From JBCCGL01 sp039029275 (GTDB lineage Bacteria > Pseudomonadota > Gammaproteobacteria > JBCCGL01): a DNA stretch of 64,000 bases. The notes beneath the pieces were generated by a model, which worked only from the letters and a program-made list of their open reading frames with translations, was not told where the DNA came from and made no database searches. A program made the translations under genes and the position numbers. Below, one piece after another: positions 1 through 8,939 of the stretch (position 1 is the stretch's first letter; each line of letters opens with the position of its first letter). The stretch is taken from NCBI GenBank assembly GCA_039029275.1, contig JBCCGL010000009.1:1-64000 (forward strand), read 5' to 3'.

Positions 1-147
1 GCGGGAAGCCCCTCCCAAGATGAGATCTCACTAAGTCTTTAAGACTTCTGAAGGGCCGTTGAAGACTACAACGTTGATAGGCTGGGTGTGGACGCGCAGT
101 AATGTGTGAAGCTAACCAGTACTAATTGCCCGTGAGGCTTGACCATA
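1..147 (+). rRNA. rrl: 23S rRNA, 3' end (partial)
   Basis: The first ~147 bases match the extreme 3' end of bacterial 23S rRNA: the conserved GTTGATAGGCTGGGTGTG stretch, then GCTAACCAGTACTAAT and GTGAGGCTTGACC, which closes the terminal helix of domain VI. The gene enters from the left edge, so only the last part is visible. The 5S gene follows ~120 bases downstream in the normal 23S-5S order, so this is the end of an rrn operon. The exact mature 3' end is estimated by comparison with E. coli. Confidence 0.95.
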
Positions 148-230
148 TAACACCCAAAAAGCTGACAGCTTTGAAGGGTTAGTGATCGGTCGTTAACGAC
201 AGTTACCGCTTCTTTGCTCATGAATTGAGT

Positions 231-253
231 TGTACGCTTTTTGAAAGCGTACA
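231..253 (+). other. Hairpin in the 23S-5S spacer
   Basis: A perfect inverted repeat with 10-base arms (TGTACGCTTT / AAAGCGTACA) and a 3-base loop lies about 12 bases before the 5S gene. Because it sits in the 23S-5S spacer, it may be part of the precursor-rRNA structure recognised during RNase processing of 5S. This role is inferred from position only. Confidence 0.5.
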
Positions 254-265
254 GCGCTACAAGTT

Positions 266-382
266 TTCCTGGCGGCAATAGCGTTCTGGTCCCACCCGAT
301 CCCATCTCGAACTCGGAAGTGAAACGGAACAGCGCCGATGGTAGTGTGGGGTTTCCCCATGTGAGAGTAGGTCACTGCCAGG
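266..382 (+). rRNA. rrf: 5S rRNA
   Basis: A full-length 5S gene, recognisable by the CCTGGCGGCAATAGCG 5' strand, the GAACTCGGAAGTGAAAC loop region, GCGCCGATGGTAGTGTGGGG, and the closing strand CACTGCCAGG that pairs with the 5' end. Length is ~117 bases, normal for the family. No tRNA gene is seen between it and the 23S gene or after it before the terminator. Ends are approximate. Confidence 0.95.
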
Positions 383-396
383 TTTTAATGAAAGAG

Positions 397-430
397 AAAG
401 GGTCACCCGGGTGGGTGACCCTTTTTCGTT
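397..430 (+). terminator. Rho-independent terminator of the rrn operon
   Basis: A strong hairpin (AAAGGGTCACCC pairing with GGGTGACCCTTT) followed by a T-rich tract starts ~15 bases after the 5S gene. Position and structure fit the rrn terminator. The following gene is on the other strand, so this terminator also separates the rrn operon from the glycan genes. Confidence 0.9.
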
Positions 431-524
431 TTCAGGTTAGCGCCCATTTGGGTTGGGCTGTATGCCCGTCGCGAGCCAACCCCCTCGATTTATTTCGAAA
501 CCTAACGAGACCATTAAAACGGAG

Positions 525-1769
525 TTAACGACTGGCGATCTTTTCGTAGTAAGCGATGAGGTCTGCATTGAGTGCGCGGATGTCGTATTCAGACTCAACT
601 TTATGGCGGGCTCTATCTCGCATTGCTGAAACCTCATTTGGATTCTTAATCAGGTATTCCAATGCTTTGGCAATTGCATCCGCATCGCGCTCAGGCACGA
701 GTAATCCGGTCTCCTTATCTGTGATGAGCTCGGGGGTTCCGGAATGCCTGGATGCGATTACCGGCGTTCCCAGCGCCATCGCTTCTTTCGCAACGTTCGG
801 TATACCCTCCTGGTCGCCGTCGCTCGCTGTAATACTGGGTACAAGAATTGCGTGTGATTCGGCCAACTTTTGTAATAGGTCTGAATGAGTGAGTAATCCA
901 ACTAAGCTGACGTGTTGTTCCAGTCCCTGATTTCTGATTTTGTTGAGCAGCAATTCCTTGTTGGGTCCGTCACCTACAATAGATAGATGAAAATTCCGTG
1001 CCTTCTCTCTCGCAAGGATGCCGATAGCGTCTACTAAATACTCGAATCCCTTTTTTTCTACAAAACGCCCGATAGCGATCAGTTCTATTGATGATTCCTG
1101 ATCTGCAAAAGCAGATGGCTTGAAAGAAAGACTATTTAAATCGATGCCGGAACGGAGTACGAAAATTCTTGACGCAGAACAGTTATTTTCGATCAGCCAG
1201 TCTTTAAAATACTGGCAGACCGGAAGAAAGCCGTCACCGTTTTTAACTAGAAAGCGGTAGTCTCCAGGGTAGATATTAAGGTGCTTGATTGTGTCGTATC
1301 CGCGAAAAGACGTAATGATTTTACCGTTCAAGGCGCCAATATGACGCAAGCGCTCAGCGTATGCCCCCAGCATTCCAAACTGTGCGTGGACAATATCGAA
1401 GCGAAATTTGTTGTGAGACAAAAAAAGCGCATCAGACAACCAGGTGATAAAGCTGTTGCCTCCTAATCCTCTTTGTGCAACGCGTAAGTAGACGATACGT
1501 ACAAGCAAAAACATCCCAGTGAACGATTTAAAACTACTGAGCACCGTTAACGCTTTACCCAAAGTGGTGTCTGGATTGGGAGGTAAGTGCACGATGCGCT
1601 CCATGAGCTTATGTTGTTTGATTAGAGGTGAAGGCGCGGTGTTTGATTTACCCTTTCTACGAGAGAGAATGGTTAATTCGTGTCCAGAGGTTGCGATTCC
1701 GAGGATTTGGTGCAATACGAAAGTTTGTGTGTTTGATGGGAAGTGATCCACAAATACGGCAATTTTCAT
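525..1769 (-). CDS. GT4-family glycosyltransferase (WcaL/AmsK-like)
   Basis: 414 residues, GT-B fold glycosyltransferase of family 4. The N-terminal acceptor domain starts with the FVDHFPSNTQTFVLHQI signature typical of WcaL/AmsK-type exopolysaccharide enzymes, followed by HAQFG (128-132) and FRGYD (155-159). The C-terminal donor domain has GRFVEKKG (234-241) and the E-x7-E motif at Glu321-Glu329 (EGIPNVAKE), which binds the nucleotide-sugar donor. There is no membrane segment, so it probably acts at the cytoplasmic face of the inner membrane. It is divergent from the next glycosyltransferase across a 177-base gap. The sugar it transfers cannot be told from the sequence. With the neighbouring transferase and sulfotransferase it suggests synthesis of a sulfated surface or exported glycan. 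Confidence 0.85.
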   Translation of the reverse strand: MKIAVFVDHFPSNTQTFVLHQILGIATSGHELTILSRRKGKSNTAPSPLIKQHKLMERIVHLPPNPDTTLGKALTVLSSFKSFTGMFLLVRIVYLRVAQRGLGGNSFITWLSDALFLSHNKFRFDIVHAQFGMLGAYAERLRHIGALNGKIITSFRGYDTIKHLNIYPGDYRFLVKNGDGFLPVCQYFKDWLIENNCSASRIFVLRSGIDLNSLSFKPSAFADQESSIELIAIGRFVEKKGFEYLVDAIGILAREKARNFHLSIVGDGPNKELLLNKIRNQGLEQHVSLVGLLTHSDLLQKLAESHAILVPSITASDGDQEGIPNVAKEAMALGTPVIASRHSGTPELITDKETGLLVPERDADAIAKALEYLIKNPNEVSAMRDRARHKVESEYDIRALNADLIAYYEKIASR

Positions 1770-1946
1770 AAATGCTCTTTACGTGATTGCAAGTTAGTCG
1801 AAAAATTTGGGGATTGACCGTGGGTTCAAAACCGTTTTCTTTTTACTATGGCGCATAGCGCGAAGTCGCACAAATAATAGCATCGTAACGCTGTTTTATG
1901 GTCTGCGAATGTATTTGGTCAGAATATAGTTTTCGGCAAAGCTGTA

Positions 1947-3176
1947 ATGAAATTAATCTACATTTCCAAACGACTGAACTCAGGTGATGGATCGTCGGTT
2001 CATGGGCGTGAATTTATTAAAGCTGCGTCGTCGCTGGGGCATCAGGTGAAAAGTTACCCTAAGCTCGAAGAAATTCGGTACGACGCGAACTATGAAAAAC
2101 CGCAAAAAACGAGCGTATTTGAGAAGATAAGAAAAATCAATTTCAAAAACCTAAATGCGCTCTTGAAGAAAAAAAGTAATTACTACCGGGATTTTTGTAG
2201 CGTTCTCAGCGGCAATTCCAAAAGCAAACAAAGCGCTAGAGATCTAGAGTCCATAATATATGAGTTTTCTCCAGACGTAATCGTATATCGGGCGGTTATG
2301 TACGATTTCACTCCCAACATCATACGCAAGAAATTTAGAAGAAAAATGATTGCCGAGGTTAATTCAATCAAAAGTCTCGAACAGACCCTAAACCGGAAGA
2401 ACCCCAGCACATGGATCGCGCGTCGATGTGAGAAACTCACTTATGAGACATCTGATGCCGTCGTGGTGGTGTCTAACGCTATCAAGGATCATCTTGTTGA
2501 GATCGGTGTTAGGCAGCCAATTACTGTTGCCAGTAACGGTGTGGACTTAGACACCTTTTCTCGTAATGAAGAGGCAAAGCACACGCTAAAGATTGACTAT
2601 GGCCTGCAGGAAAAGGTCGTGATGGGTTATGTGGGATCCTACAAAAAATGGCACAACCTTGATGATTCATTAGCCGTCCTGGAACAGTTAGTATCCGAAA
2701 ATACTAACGTACACTTTGTCTTAATTGGTTCAGGCGCAGAGGAAAAGCGTTTTAACGAACAGGTGATAGCCCGTGGCCTCGAGTCACACGTAACCAAGAT
2801 ACCCTCACTGCCTCACAATGAAATTCCGTATTATCTGAATATCATCGATATTGCCGTTATGACATATCCCCAGATGGAAAATTTTTATTTTTCACCGCTA
2901 AAAATGTATGAATATCTCGCAGCAGGTATACCTGTAGTGGCATCGCGACTGGGACAAATTGAAGAGGTGATGGAGAATGCCCAAATCGGAAAACTAGTCT
3001 CACCGGGCGATATAGCAAATTTTTCTGCTGCCATTAAAAAACTGGTAAATGATGAAACATATCGCGAAACCATCGGTAAGAACGCCCGCGAATGGGCAGA
3101 GAATAACTGTAGTTGGCAAGTGAACGCTGAAAAAGTTTTATCCGCAGCGGAGACGGTCGATCAGCAAGAAGAATAG
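1947..3176 (+). CDS. GT4/GT1-type glycosyltransferase
   Basis: 409 residues, retaining GT-B glycosyltransferase. The linker region VVVVSNAIKDHL (~172-183) and NGVDLDTF (197-204) lead into a donor domain with GYVGSYKKWH (227-236) and a FSPLKMYEYLAAGIPVVAS motif (315-333), in which Glu322 is the expected donor-binding acid. There is no signal peptide. The coding DNA is visibly richer in A/T than the haem genes that follow, with many AAA, AAT and TTT codons, hinting at acquisition from elsewhere. It lies ~100 bases before a sulfotransferase on the same strand and may be co-transcribed with it. The substrate is unknown. Confidence 0.82.
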   Translation: MKLIYISKRLNSGDGSSVHGREFIKAASSLGHQVKSYPKLEEIRYDANYEKPQKTSVFEKIRKINFKNLNALLKKKSNYYRDFCSVLSGNSKSKQSARDLESIIYEFSPDVIVYRAVMYDFTPNIIRKKFRRKMIAEVNSIKSLEQTLNRKNPSTWIARRCEKLTYETSDAVVVVSNAIKDHLVEIGVRQPITVASNGVDLDTFSRNEEAKHTLKIDYGLQEKVVMGYVGSYKKWHNLDDSLAVLEQLVSENTNVHFVLIGSGAEEKRFNEQVIARGLESHVTKIPSLPHNEIPYYLNIIDIAVMTYPQMENFYFSPLKMYEYLAAGIPVVASRLGQIEEVMENAQIGKLVSPGDIANFSAAIKKLVNDETYRETIGKNAREWAENNCSWQVNAEKVLSAAETVDQQEE

Positions 3177-3282
3177 ACAGAAACGAAGATAAGATGATTT
3201 TCGCCCGATATTGCTTTTTAAGAGACCGCACGTACACTCACTTCACCCTGCAGTTCGCATAACCTGAAACCCCCAAATATTT

Positions 3283-4251
3283 ATGCTTCTAGTTAGACTT
3301 CAAAACCTCGTTCGTCGAGTACGAGCTCTGCTATCACGAATCAGGCGTGCCATATTGTATGACGCGATTCGCAACAATACGCAGTTCAACAGCGACTTTG
3401 AAAAGCCCGAATTTTCACAGTCGGGCCAGATCATGGCCCGTCGACAAAGCGAAACGTCCCCGGTTATTTTTCTTCACGGAGTCACCACCCGTTCCGGAAC
3501 CAATTATCTGAATGCACTGCTGGCCAAGCATCCCAAGTTGGATTCTTGCCCCGGTCAGGTTTACGAATTTCCAATGCTGACTCATCTGGACAAATTCGTT
3601 GACTTTCAAGATATAGCTCTCGATGACTTCGCACGTAATCGCGAATACATTGAGAGGGACGACATAATCGTGAGTTTAGGTAGCGGGCTCGTCAGCTATC
3701 TATACGAGTTGACAGAAGACGGAAAAATCCCGCTGTTGAAAGAGCCGAGCGTTCGCAATCTCCGACTATTTCCCAAACTGTTTCCCGGGCAAAAACTGCT
3801 GTTGTTAATTCGCGATGGGCGCGATGTCGTGCAATCTGCGTTGACCAGTTGGCCGGGCACCAGTTTTCGTGCAGCCTCCGTATCGTGGGCTCGCAGCGCC
3901 GAGTTGCTGTTAAATTACAACGATGCTTATTCAGGCGAAGGTGGGTGCTTGCTGGTTCGCTACGAGGACTTGGTTGAAAACACACAGGATGAAATGGAGC
4001 GCGTATGTGACTTCCTCGAGATCGATTCGACAATCTATCGTGAAGACATAGACAAGGAAATTCCCATTATTGGTTCATCTACGCATAGCAAACGAGGTAA
4101 CCGCGTGAGTTGGAAGGCGGTGGAAAAATCAGATGACTTTAAACACAAAAACAAATGGTCAGATTGGAATAGTTCAAAACGGGCCAAATTTAAAAGTTAC
4201 GCGGGGCATGCGTTAATTCAAGCCGGCTATGAATCCGGCGACGATTGGTAG
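3283..4251 (+). CDS. PAPS-dependent sulfotransferase
   Basis: 322 residues, sulfotransferase family. It would move a sulfuryl group from 3'-phosphoadenylyl sulfate (PAPS) to a hydroxyl or amino acceptor. The 5'-phosphosulfate loop is seen as TTRSGTNYL (68-76) and the 3'-phosphate motif as LLIRDGRDVVQSAL (174-187). RYEDL (226-230) is another family landmark. No clear signal peptide is present; the N-terminus is arginine-rich and amphipathic. It follows a glycosyltransferase on the same strand with a 106-base gap, so a sugar or glycan is the likely acceptor, but lipids or proteins cannot be excluded. A second, unrelated-looking sulfotransferase occurs at 13.1 kb. Confidence 0.8.
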   Translation: MLLVRLQNLVRRVRALLSRIRRAILYDAIRNNTQFNSDFEKPEFSQSGQIMARRQSETSPVIFLHGVTTRSGTNYLNALLAKHPKLDSCPGQVYEFPMLTHLDKFVDFQDIALDDFARNREYIERDDIIVSLGSGLVSYLYELTEDGKIPLLKEPSVRNLRLFPKLFPGQKLLLLIRDGRDVVQSALTSWPGTSFRAASVSWARSAELLLNYNDAYSGEGGCLLVRYEDLVENTQDEMERVCDFLEIDSTIYREDIDKEIPIIGSSTHSKRGNRVSWKAVEKSDDFKHKNKWSDWNSSKRAKFKSYAGHALIQAGYESGDDW

Positions 4252-4437
4252 TTTTGTGTTTCGACCCGTGTCACTTTTGCTAACGTTCAACGGGCTAAGG
4301 CGGTTGCGAGGGTTAAATTTTCCAAAGAGAATATGTGACGAATTCTAATCATCGTTGCCTGTATGGGAGTTGAATTCATCGCTTTTTCATTGCTCATTCT
4401 GCTCGACGCGAGACGAGTCCGCCTTCGGCTTTCACGC

Positions 4438-4443
4438 TATAAT
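4438..4443 (+). promoter_or_regulatory. Candidate -10 box of the hem operon
   Basis: A perfect TATAAT lies 33 bases before the hemC start codon. No good -35 hexamer is present at 16-18 bases upstream, so the promoter may be weak or activator-dependent. The 225-base gap before hemC otherwise shows nothing recognisable. Confidence 0.4.
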
Positions 4444-4476
4444 TCCTGACCTGTTTTAACCATTCCAAGCACTCGA

Positions 4477-5406
4477 ATGTTAGATCGCCTGCGTATCGCT
4501 ACGCGTAAAAGCCCGCTCGCTCTTTGGCAAGCCGAGCACGTAAAGGCCGCGTTGCAAGCGGCGAACTCAGGGCTTGAAGTCGAGCTGGTAACCATGACCA
4601 CTCAGGGCGATAAATTGCTCGACAGCCCACTGGCGAAAATTGGCGGCAAGGGATTATTTGTCAAAGAACTGGAGCAGGGAATTCTCGACGGCAGCGCTGA
4701 TATAGCCGTGCACTCGATGAAGGACGTACCAGTACATTTGCCTGACGGCCTCCACTTGCCCGTGATCATGCGGCGCGAGAACCCTTTCGATGCACTGGTC
4801 TCCAATCGATACCGCAGTTTCGACGATATGCCCTCGAACGCCCGAATTGGTACTTGCAGTTTGCGGCGACAGTCACAGATATTAGCGCGATATCCCGACT
4901 TCGAGATTTGCGTACTTCGCGGTAACGTGAATTCTCGTCTGGCCAAACTCGACAACGGCGACTTTGATGCAATCGTGCTCGCAGCCGCCGGCCTTATTCG
5001 CCTCGGAATGGCGGATCGGATTGCGCACGAAATCTCGGCCGACGTGAGCCTGCCTGCGGTTGGGCAGGGAGCGTTGGGAATCGAGTGCCGGGTTGGAGAC
5101 AAGGACGTCATGCAACTAATCGAAACTTTACACGATGACAAAACTGCGAGTCGGCTCGCGGCCGAACGGGCGTTAAACGCGCGCCTCAACGGGGGGTGTC
5201 AGGTGCCCATTGCGGCCTATGCTGAAATCGATGGAGAAACACTCGATCTGCGCGGTATGGTCGCCTCTCCTGACGGCAAACGGATACTTTACTCGGACGT
5301 GCGTGGTGACGTGGCGGACGCTCATTCGATAGGTATTCGCGCCGCCGAATCCCTGCTCGAACAGGGTGCCCACGAGTTACTCTCTTCACTGGGAATCGAC
5401 GTTTAA
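4477..5406 (+). CDS. hemC: Porphobilinogen deaminase (hydroxymethylbilane synthase)
   Basis: 309 residues, close to the usual length. Condenses four porphobilinogen molecules into hydroxymethylbilane, the linear tetrapyrrole precursor of haem and sirohaem, in the cytoplasm. Visible signatures are ATRKSPLALWQ at the N-terminus, HSMKDVP with the catalytic aspartate at 83, the LRRQSQ and LRGNVNSRL substrate-binding segments, and NGGCQVPIAAYAEI with Cys241, to which the dipyrromethane cofactor is attached. First of four genes hemC-hemD-hemX-hemY with almost no spacing, a standard gammaproteobacterial operon. Its product feeds the sirohaem of CysI and the haems of the Cyo oxidase encoded further along. 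Confidence 0.98.
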   Translation: MLDRLRIATRKSPLALWQAEHVKAALQAANSGLEVELVTMTTQGDKLLDSPLAKIGGKGLFVKELEQGILDGSADIAVHSMKDVPVHLPDGLHLPVIMRRENPFDALVSNRYRSFDDMPSNARIGTCSLRRQSQILARYPDFEICVLRGNVNSRLAKLDNGDFDAIVLAAAGLIRLGMADRIAHEISADVSLPAVGQGALGIECRVGDKDVMQLIETLHDDKTASRLAAERALNARLNGGCQVPIAAYAEIDGETLDLRGMVASPDGKRILYSDVRGDVADAHSIGIRAAESLLEQGAHELLSSLGIDV

Positions 5407-5409
5407 CGG

Positions 5410-6198
5410 ATGTGTGCACGTCTTTCCGGCAAACGAATATTACTCACCCGACCGCGCGAAAGCGCAGCCGGTCTGGCTGAAATGATTGTTGAGGCTGGCG
5501 GCGAGCCGATTTGTGTTCCGGCGATGGAAATTGCGACTATCGAGAATGTCGGACCAGCGCGTGCCCAGTTGCAGGCGGCTCACGAATGTGCGGTTGTCAT
5601 CTTTATCAGCCGAAATGCAGTCGAGCACGCCAATGCGATCACTCCTTTGGCATCGATAGGAATTGGTATAGCAGTCGCTCCTGGAAAAACCACAGCACAG
5701 GCGTTACGCGATTGCGGCGTAGGCAATGTTGCAGTACCTCAGTATGGGCACGACAGCACGGCAATGCTGGCGATGACTGCGTTCACAAATATCTCCAAAC
5801 AGTCAGTGTTGATTGTGCGTGGAGAGGGTGGACTCGATCAGTTACGTGATAAGCTTACGCAGTTAAAGGCCAACGTACGTGTATGCGAGGTATACCGGCG
5901 GCGCAAACCTGATTCCTGTCATGCTGATTTGAAACAGTCACTTGATTCACCTTTGGACGCCATTTGCGTAGCCAGCGGAGAAACCCTGCAAAATCTGGTG
6001 GACGGTGAGTCGGAAGAGATTGTGACTCGCCTGCATTCGGCAACACTGTTTGTGCCAAGCGAGCGGGTGTCAGTGCTGGCAAAAGCGATGGGATTCAGGC
6101 GCTGCGTGGTTGCAACTTCGCCTGACGATATCGGTTATTTGGATAGCCTTAAAAATTGGGGTGCCCCTCCAACTTGGGATTCACACGCACCGGGATAG
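5410..6198 (+). CDS. hemD: Uroporphyrinogen-III synthase
   Basis: 262 residues. Cyclises hydroxymethylbilane with inversion of ring D to give uroporphyrinogen III. HemD proteins are poorly conserved, but the N-terminal GKRILLTRPRE, the IFISRNAVEHA segment, VAVAPGKTTAQALRDCG and the late LFVPSERVSVLAKAMGF region match the two-domain HemD pattern. It starts 3 bases after the hemC stop codon and ends 1 base before the hemX start, so it is almost certainly translated from the hem operon mRNA. Identification rests partly on this context. Confidence 0.93.
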   Translation: MCARLSGKRILLTRPRESAAGLAEMIVEAGGEPICVPAMEIATIENVGPARAQLQAAHECAVVIFISRNAVEHANAITPLASIGIGIAVAPGKTTAQALRDCGVGNVAVPQYGHDSTAMLAMTAFTNISKQSVLIVRGEGGLDQLRDKLTQLKANVRVCEVYRRRKPDSCHADLKQSLDSPLDAICVASGETLQNLVDGESEEIVTRLHSATLFVPSERVSVLAKAMGFRRCVVATSPDDIGYLDSLKNWGAPPTWDSHAPG

Positions 6199-6199
6199 C

Positions 6200-7447
6200 A
6201 TGAACGAGAAAGATCAAACCAGCACCAACGCGTCTGCCGAAAGTTCAGACGCGGACATCGACACTGAGGGTGCGACCGAAGCGTCGGAAACACCACCTGC
6301 GGCAGCGGATGCCAACGCCAGTGCTGGCGCTGCGCAAGAGTCGGCGGCATCCGAAAAAGTAACCGTATTGGAAGCTGAGCATCAAAAAACTGAACCGCCG
6401 ACGAAAAAACCTGAGCGGTTCGGCACAATTATTGGCATTGTCGCGTTTTTGATCGCTTGTATCGCAGTCGTTTTCGCCGCGTACCTTTATCGCGAAATCG
6501 GTGCGTTACGCGACACATCTGCACAACAGGCCTCGAGTCAGAGTGAACAAATCGCCGACATTGACGTTCGCATCCAGGTCGGTGCGCTCGAAAGTCAGCT
6601 TGCCGCTCTCGCCGAGCAGGACACCAAAGGTACGGAATATAACGACTCGCGCTTCAACGAACTCCAGGAGGCGATCGCAGTTTTGCAGGAAAACGGCGCT
6701 CGGGGGGACCGCGCATGGGTGCTGGCTGAGGTGCGCTATCTGCTGCGAATGGCAATTCATCGGATCACACTGGCGGGCGATCTGGACTCCGCCGCCGCCG
6801 CAACCCGTGCGGCTGATGATCAACTTCATGCGTTGGCGGATGTAGGGCTTTTGCCTGTGCGCCAAACGCTCGCTGAGGAGATCGCCGAGCTGCGGGCCGC
6901 ATCCAGGCCAGATATTGAAGGCAAGGTTTTGACGTTGATTCATCTGGCACGTCGAACCAATGCGCTGCCACTAACAGAGCATCGAACACAAAAAGCCGAT
7001 CTGCAGGTTGAGGAGCAGCAAGTCAATTCAGCAGAGGATGTTAACGACACAAACTTCGGCGGGCAGTTTATGGATTTTCTTTCCCAGTTTGTTGTCATCA
7101 GGGAAGCACCGACGGTCGACACCAGCACGCCCGAGGAGCGCGCCGCCGCTGCTTTGGGAAAGCGCGCTTCGTTGCAGGTGGTCATTCAGTCCGCACAAAT
7201 CGCCGTGTTGCGACGTGACCAGTCCGACTTCGAACTCGCTATCAACAAGGCGTTAACCCAGGTACGGGAACACTTTCACGGCGAAGACGAACGCACCGTC
7301 AAGTTTGCTGAAGATCTAAATGCGTTATTGCAAACGCCGGTTCGCCCAGAGATCTCAACAATAGGCAGCGGGCTCAAGCTTCTCAATGAAATAGAGTCCA
7401 AGGTCGAAGTAAGTTCCAACGCGAATGCCGGGGAGGATGCACAATGA
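6200..7447 (+). CDS. hemX: HemX-family membrane protein
   Basis: 415 residues from the ATG at 6200, chosen because it directly follows the hemD stop. The first ~70 residues are acidic and rich in Ala, Glu, Thr and Ser. A single membrane span lies at about 75-95 (IIGIVAFLIACIAVVFAAYLY), and the rest is a long helical, coiled-coil-rich periplasmic domain. This is the usual architecture of proteobacterial HemX. The name comes from the hem operon; older annotation as uroporphyrinogen methyltransferase is not supported by any methyltransferase motif here. Its stop codon overlaps the hemY start by 4 bases (ATGA). Confidence 0.9.
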   Translation: MNEKDQTSTNASAESSDADIDTEGATEASETPPAAADANASAGAAQESAASEKVTVLEAEHQKTEPPTKKPERFGTIIGIVAFLIACIAVVFAAYLYREIGALRDTSAQQASSQSEQIADIDVRIQVGALESQLAALAEQDTKGTEYNDSRFNELQEAIAVLQENGARGDRAWVLAEVRYLLRMAIHRITLAGDLDSAAAATRAADDQLHALADVGLLPVRQTLAEEIAELRAASRPDIEGKVLTLIHLARRTNALPLTEHRTQKADLQVEEQQVNSAEDVNDTNFGGQFMDFLSQFVVIREAPTVDTSTPEERAAAALGKRASLQVVIQSAQIAVLRRDQSDFELAINKALTQVREHFHGEDERTVKFAEDLNALLQTPVRPEISTIGSGLKLLNEIESKVEVSSNANAGEDAQ

Positions 7448-8718
7448 GAACACTGGTTCTGGTTGTTGTGCTGCTCGCGCTTGCAGTTGTTGCGATGCAA
7501 CTGCAATTTGCAGAAACCGGTGTGCTGACCATTGCCTACCAGGGTTGGCTCGTCGAAACGTCTCCGGTGGCAATGTTGATCGCGTTCGTAGTTGTAGTTT
7601 TCCTGTTGATGATGTTTTTTAAATGTCTCGGATGGCTGCTGGGCGCTCCGAACGCGTGGAACAACGTTTTTCGCGATGGCCGCCAGAATCGGGCGCAGAA
7701 ACGGCTGCTGAAGGGTTTTACAGATTACATCGAGGGGCGCTGGCAGCCCGCAATCAAACAACTCACGCATCCGGCGTCAACCAATCACGCTGGACTCATT
7801 AATCATCTGCTGGGTGCTCGTGCCGCGCACTTTCAGGGTGACACTGAAAAGCGCGACCAATTACTTGAGATCGCCGCGCAAGAATCACCGGATGCCGGGG
7901 TTTCTATCGATATCACCCGTGCAGAGCTGCAACTCGACAGCGGGGATCGCGAAGCTGCGCAAGAAACGCTGGTTTTCCTGCGCGGGAAGGCTCCGCGCAA
8001 CGGTCATGTTGTAAAACTTCTTGCACAGGTTTATCACCAGAACGAGGAGTGGTCCAAGCTCGACGCACTGCTGCCGATTGCGCGACGCCTCAACGCGATA
8101 GCGAACGCCGAACTGACCGTTCTGGAACATGACTGTCAACGAGGCATGATTTCAACCACGGAGGAAAACCGCGTAGCGGGTTACTGGAAGCGATTACCTC
8201 GCGCGGCCCAGCACGACCGTAATTTGCTGATTGCAATCAGTCAACGCATGCTCGAAGAAGGCAAACCCGCCGTCGCTGAAAAACTGATACGTGATCATTT
8301 GAGTGCGCAATGGGATGACGAACTGTTGCCGCTCTACGCGCAAATCGAAACGGACGATCCGGCAAAGCAACTCGATTACGCTGAGCGTTGGCTAGGCGCA
8401 CACGGTCGCAGCGCCTCACTGCTGGCAGCGCTGGGTCAGCTATGCTTTCGATGCAAACTCTGGGGAAAAGCGCGTGTTTATCTCGAATCGAGTCTCGGTA
8501 TCGAGGAGTCACCGCGCGCTTCATTGCTACTCGCGGAATTGCTGACGCAATTGGGCGAACAAGATGCCGCGCGCGAGCATTACGCCAACGGATTGCGTCT
8601 GGCTTTGAAAGAACAAAAGGCACTCGTGTCGATTCCGCGTTCGGTGAGCGAGCCCCACACTGATCAACCAGAGAGCGCCCCTAATCCAGAGCTGACCCTG
8701 ATTGAAAGCAAAGGCTGA
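7444..8718 (+). CDS. hemY: HemY protein, membrane-anchored TPR protein
   Basis: 424 residues. Two membrane spans near the N-terminus (about residues 2-22 and 43-66) are followed by a cytoplasmic domain of helical, tetratricopeptide-like repeats. This is the proteobacterial HemY of unknown exact role in late haem synthesis. It is unrelated to the Bacillus protoporphyrinogen oxidase also called HemY, and no FAD-binding motif is present. Its start overlaps the hemX stop codon, indicating translational coupling. It is the last gene of the operon; no obvious terminator was seen in the 221 bases that follow. Confidence 0.92.
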   Translation: MRTLVLVVVLLALAVVAMQLQFAETGVLTIAYQGWLVETSPVAMLIAFVVVVFLLMMFFKCLGWLLGAPNAWNNVFRDGRQNRAQKRLLKGFTDYIEGRWQPAIKQLTHPASTNHAGLINHLLGARAAHFQGDTEKRDQLLEIAAQESPDAGVSIDITRAELQLDSGDREAAQETLVFLRGKAPRNGHVVKLLAQVYHQNEEWSKLDALLPIARRLNAIANAELTVLEHDCQRGMISTTEENRVAGYWKRLPRAAQHDRNLLIAISQRMLEEGKPAVAEKLIRDHLSAQWDDELLPLYAQIETDDPAKQLDYAERWLGAHGRSASLLAALGQLCFRCKLWGKARVYLESSLGIEESPRASLLLAELLTQLGEQDAAREHYANGLRLALKEQKALVSIPRSVSEPHTDQPESAPNPELTLIESKG

Positions 8719-8939
8719 TTTTCAGATCAATCCTGCGCGTGTATTGGTAGTTGACGAAACCGTAGAATAGTGAAGACACATTCGCGCTGTCATGTCGTTT
8801 ATCAAGCCCACACTTTTTGCAGTCTTGAGATGTGTCGTTTTCGCCGGTGAGATTCCTTTCGGTCGGTTACTGAGTCCCGCAAAACCATTGTCATCCGCTG
8901 GAAATTTGGTTGCACTCGGTCGCTGTGCTCTGGAATTCT

